22,897 nucleotides of DNA from a virus. Below the pieces are notes generated by a model, which searched no databases, was not told the DNA's origin, and saw only the letters and a program-made list of their open reading frames with translations. The stretch covers positions 1 through 22,897 of the IMG/VR virus record IMGVR_UViG_3300037882_003500; one strand, 5' to 3'. This document shows, in pieces, positions 21,501 to 22,897 of this stretch. Each line of letters begins with the position of its first letter. The stretch's first letter is position 1. Made by a program: the position numbers and the translations under genes.

Positions 21501-22897
21501 ACGCCAACTGGTTTAGCGCTAGCATCTTCTATTGTTAATGGTGTAACTAAACTTACCGCAACTTGGACTGCAAATGTCGAAGCGGATATGCTAGGTTATG
21601 ATCTTGAAATTAAAGAAGGTGCTGGTAATTATGTAGGTTTTCCTGCTTCTAAAAATAATTACGAATGGGTTGTTACTTCTGGTATTCTTTATACCGTAAG
21701 AGTTAGAGCTAGAGATAAATCAGGTAATACATCTAACTTCACAACGGCGGTAACTCATACGGCTGTAAGCGATTCTATCGCTCCTGCTGTTCCTACAGGT
21801 TTTGCAGCAAGTGCTGGTTTTGGAGTAATATGGCTTACGTGGGCTTCGAATAGCGAATCCGATTTAAGTTCTTATGAAATTTATGAATCTGTAACAGCGA
21901 CACCGGTTCCAACTATTGGTTCTGTGGCGACTTTTAACGCAACAGGTAATACATTTTCAAGAAGCAGTCTCCCAGTTTCGTCGCAAAGATATTATTGGAT
22001 ACGCGCACTCGACACTTCTGGTAATAAATCCGCGTGGTCTACATCGGTCAACGCTACAACGGCGGCATCAACAGCGGTAACAACTGCTAATTTAATAGGT
22101 CTTATAAACTCTACTTCGTTTGCTTCTACAATTAAACCGATAGAGGTTGTCTCCGTATTACCATCAGCGCCGCATGTTGAAGGTAGACAAGTCTTTCTAA
22201 CAACAGATGATAAGACTTATCGAAATACGGGGTCGGGTTGGACTAATGCGATTGATGGTGCTGATATCGAGGCTAACTCTATTGTAGCTGGTAAAATTGC
22301 AGCGGGCGCAATTGGCGTAACCGAACTTGCGGCAAAATCAGTAACTTCTGAAAAGATGTTAATTGGTAATACCGAAAACTTAATTTCCAATGCTCAATTT
22401 CTTACAGGCGACTTTACAGACTGGTATCGTCACTTATCGCCCTCAAGTCAATCTATTGTTCTAAGCACGTCTGTTGGTGTTCCCGTTGGTGCAAAGAGTA
22501 TATATGTTGCAAAGTTCGCACCTGCTGGTGGTTCATCTTTATTCTCGCACAACGCATTACACACGGACGTAAACGCTGGTATTCAAGTTTCTCCGGGTGA
22601 GACTTATCTACTTACGGCGGATTGCGTATTTGACGCTGGTTCTAACGGTCAGGTTATTTTGTATGCGTATTTTAGAACAATAACTGGAACATACACGACG
22701 CTAAATGTGATAGTGCCAACAAGCACTACCGCTTGGGATTTATTCACTCTAGATATCGTAATTCCCGCTAACGTCTATAAAATGCAACTCTACGTTGCTA
22801 GAGCTGCATCGACGGCTGGAAACTTTTATATGTCGAACCCGCGCATTATGCGTCGTCAGACTGGTGAGTTGATCGTTGATGGTTCGATTACCGCATC
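18588..22897 (+). CDS. Central tail-tip / host specificity protein J-like (partial)
   Basis: The frame is open from ATG 18588 to the window edge, at least 1436 codons, and continues beyond. Residues 8-23 are Gly/Lys-rich; then come SKARARIVEVISEGPIVGLV and a conserved N-terminal hub (PFAM-like J core, e.g. WIFYDLIVNDRYGLGE, about residue 300) and a second unit about 400-620. From residue 645 to about 1158 at least four, probably five, fibronectin type III domains follow (PATPTGLALASS and PAVPTGFAASAG mark two). Next is the lambda-J-like IEANSIVAGKIAAGAIGVTE segment, then a beta-rich, carbohydrate-binding-like module (NLISNAQFLTGDFTDWYR) and VDGSIT at the edge. It contacts the receptor; the true C-terminus lies outside the window. 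It starts three bases after the I stop. Confidence 0.93.
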   Translation, partial: MSEFKISGAKSGGGGGKGKGGGSETDNTLRSKARARIVEVISEGPIVGLVNGEKSIYFDQTPIKNQDNTYNFKNVIWEEHKGLPDDTAFNGHTLIETPTSVEVQVKVSTGPILRTIVDPTADAVRVIVRIPGLASTDNDDGSIQPTSVSYAIDVRASGGAWVEAHLQNIVNQKTSSPYQKAHRIELPQGGSPWDVRVRRITADSANIKLQNDTWWESYTILIEGKFVYPHTAAVFIEVNAEDMGQSIPSRFFEVDGLIVQVPVNYNPITRVYSGIWNGNFKNAWTNNPAWIFYDLIVNDRYGLGEFVDANKIDKWSLYQIAQYCDQEIPSGYKNTVTGLDILEPRFTFNGVINSRQEAFKVLQQITTAWRGMVYWSVGQVFAVADMPSDPVKLVSPANVIKGEFQYSGTAMKARHSVALISWNDPNDFYRPAVELVINEEMLKKYGWREKRLQMTGCTSRGLANRYGRWVLDVEQNETETIEYEASWDHVDVRPGDIISVADPNKAEVRIGGRVIASNVNYIDMDSHFLPTIGETYNIIITLPDGSLLSKPVSSFTQAVVEGSTTVGYKRANFSTAISTLPLVNAMWVITGTDIQPRQYRVLSMAETEKNIFKISALFHDPNKYARIEQGLFFDKPTYTRPKNTVLAPTNFICSEMNYLSNNTPKTKIELSWTNSQDFLAKKYRVAMSSIKTGYVDFGLTEDVFYTVEDLEAGAYEFYVTAVSYTGAVSPRTEITYTIAGWLTSSAPIVGNLQLAEKPGITTFSTRNIDISWKNFFSSSSKVTSTNGALNNEFSPFYKNNVIKVYDVPTNSLLRTETVRSNNYTYTYAMNVQDNTTFTRGPSRNVRFEVTVNDTIGRTSSAVSLILNNPNIAGLTPTVVVSGSNLVISWNTATGDDLAGYKLWVSTVNGFNTSVVSPVYDGMSNTYTHVGISDTTYYIRVAGYDVFGTSGMNISTQISAVTSSFGDLIAPATPTGLALASSIVNGVTKLTATWTANVEADMLGYDLEIKEGAGNYVGFPASKNNYEWVVTSGILYTVRVRARDKSGNTSNFTTAVTHTAVSDSIAPAVPTGFAASAGFGVIWLTWASNSESDLSSYEIYESVTATPVPTIGSVATFNATGNTFSRSSLPVSSQRYYWIRALDTSGNKSAWSTSVNATTAASTAVTTANLIGLINSTSFASTIKPIEVVSVLPSAPHVEGRQVFLTTDDKTYRNTGSGWTNAIDGADIEANSIVAGKIAAGAIGVTELAAKSVTSEKMLIGNTENLISNAQFLTGDFTDWYRHLSPSSQSIVLSTSVGVPVGAKSIYVAKFAPAGGSSLFSHNALHTDVNAGIQVSPGETYLLTADCVFDAGSNGQVILYAYFRTITGTYTTLNVIVPTSTTAWDLFTLDIVIPANVYKMQLYVARAASTAGNFYMSNPRIMRRQTGELIVDGSITA

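Noticed and set aside
1-22897. tRNA genes, CRISPR arrays, insertion sequences or attachment sites
   Set aside because: No cloverleaf, spaced direct repeats, transposase frame or terminal inverted repeats with target duplication were seen.

Overview
The window is one contiguous late (structural) region of a tailed double-stranded DNA phage or prophage. The DNA is AT-rich, every supported gene lies on the + strand, and most neighbours are separated by a few bases or overlap as ATGA or TAATG. The long tape measure protein together with lambda-type M, L, K, I and J tail-tip proteins indicates a siphovirus (long flexible tail) of a Gram-negative host. The host genus cannot be named from the sequence. 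No integrase, replication, lysis, tRNA or CRISPR feature was seen, and no gene-free stretch exceeds about 130 bases.

Layout. 1-397: the end of an unrecognised gene and a small winged-helix-like protein. 398-503: a gap filled by a roughly 31-bp imperfect palindrome. 504-5948: packaging and head genes (terminase small and large subunits, portal, scaffold-like protein, major capsid protein). 6017-9724: a glutaredoxin, an unknown acidic protein, a head-tail connector with an Ig-like N-terminus, a MuF/minor-capsid-like protein, and head-closure, tail-completion and tail-terminator candidates. 9803-22897: the tail, in the lambda order V, G/GT, H, M, L, K, I, J. The J-like gene runs off the window. 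No recognisable prohead protease lies between portal and capsid, so the head module is unlike lambda although the tail module copies lambda's order.

Expression. The two most abundant virion proteins, capsid and tail tube, each sit in a near-identical cassette: a sigma70-like promoter with an 18-base spacer and a TAGAAT -10 box, a good ribosome binding site, the gene, then a GC-rich hairpin followed by T residues. This should add capsid and tube mRNA on top of a long late transcript. A third promoter candidate precedes the portal gene. The two tail chaperones are joined by a clear -1 programmed frameshift at GGGAAAC, directly before the G stop codon, with a possible stimulatory stem downstream.

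The most unusual global signal is word avoidance. Reading by eye I found no GTAC and no GGATC/GATCC in 22.9 kb. Codon choice bends to avoid them: Asp before Pro is always GAC and Gly before Thr is never GGT, although GAT and GGT dominate elsewhere. This looks like selection by host restriction systems of those specificities.
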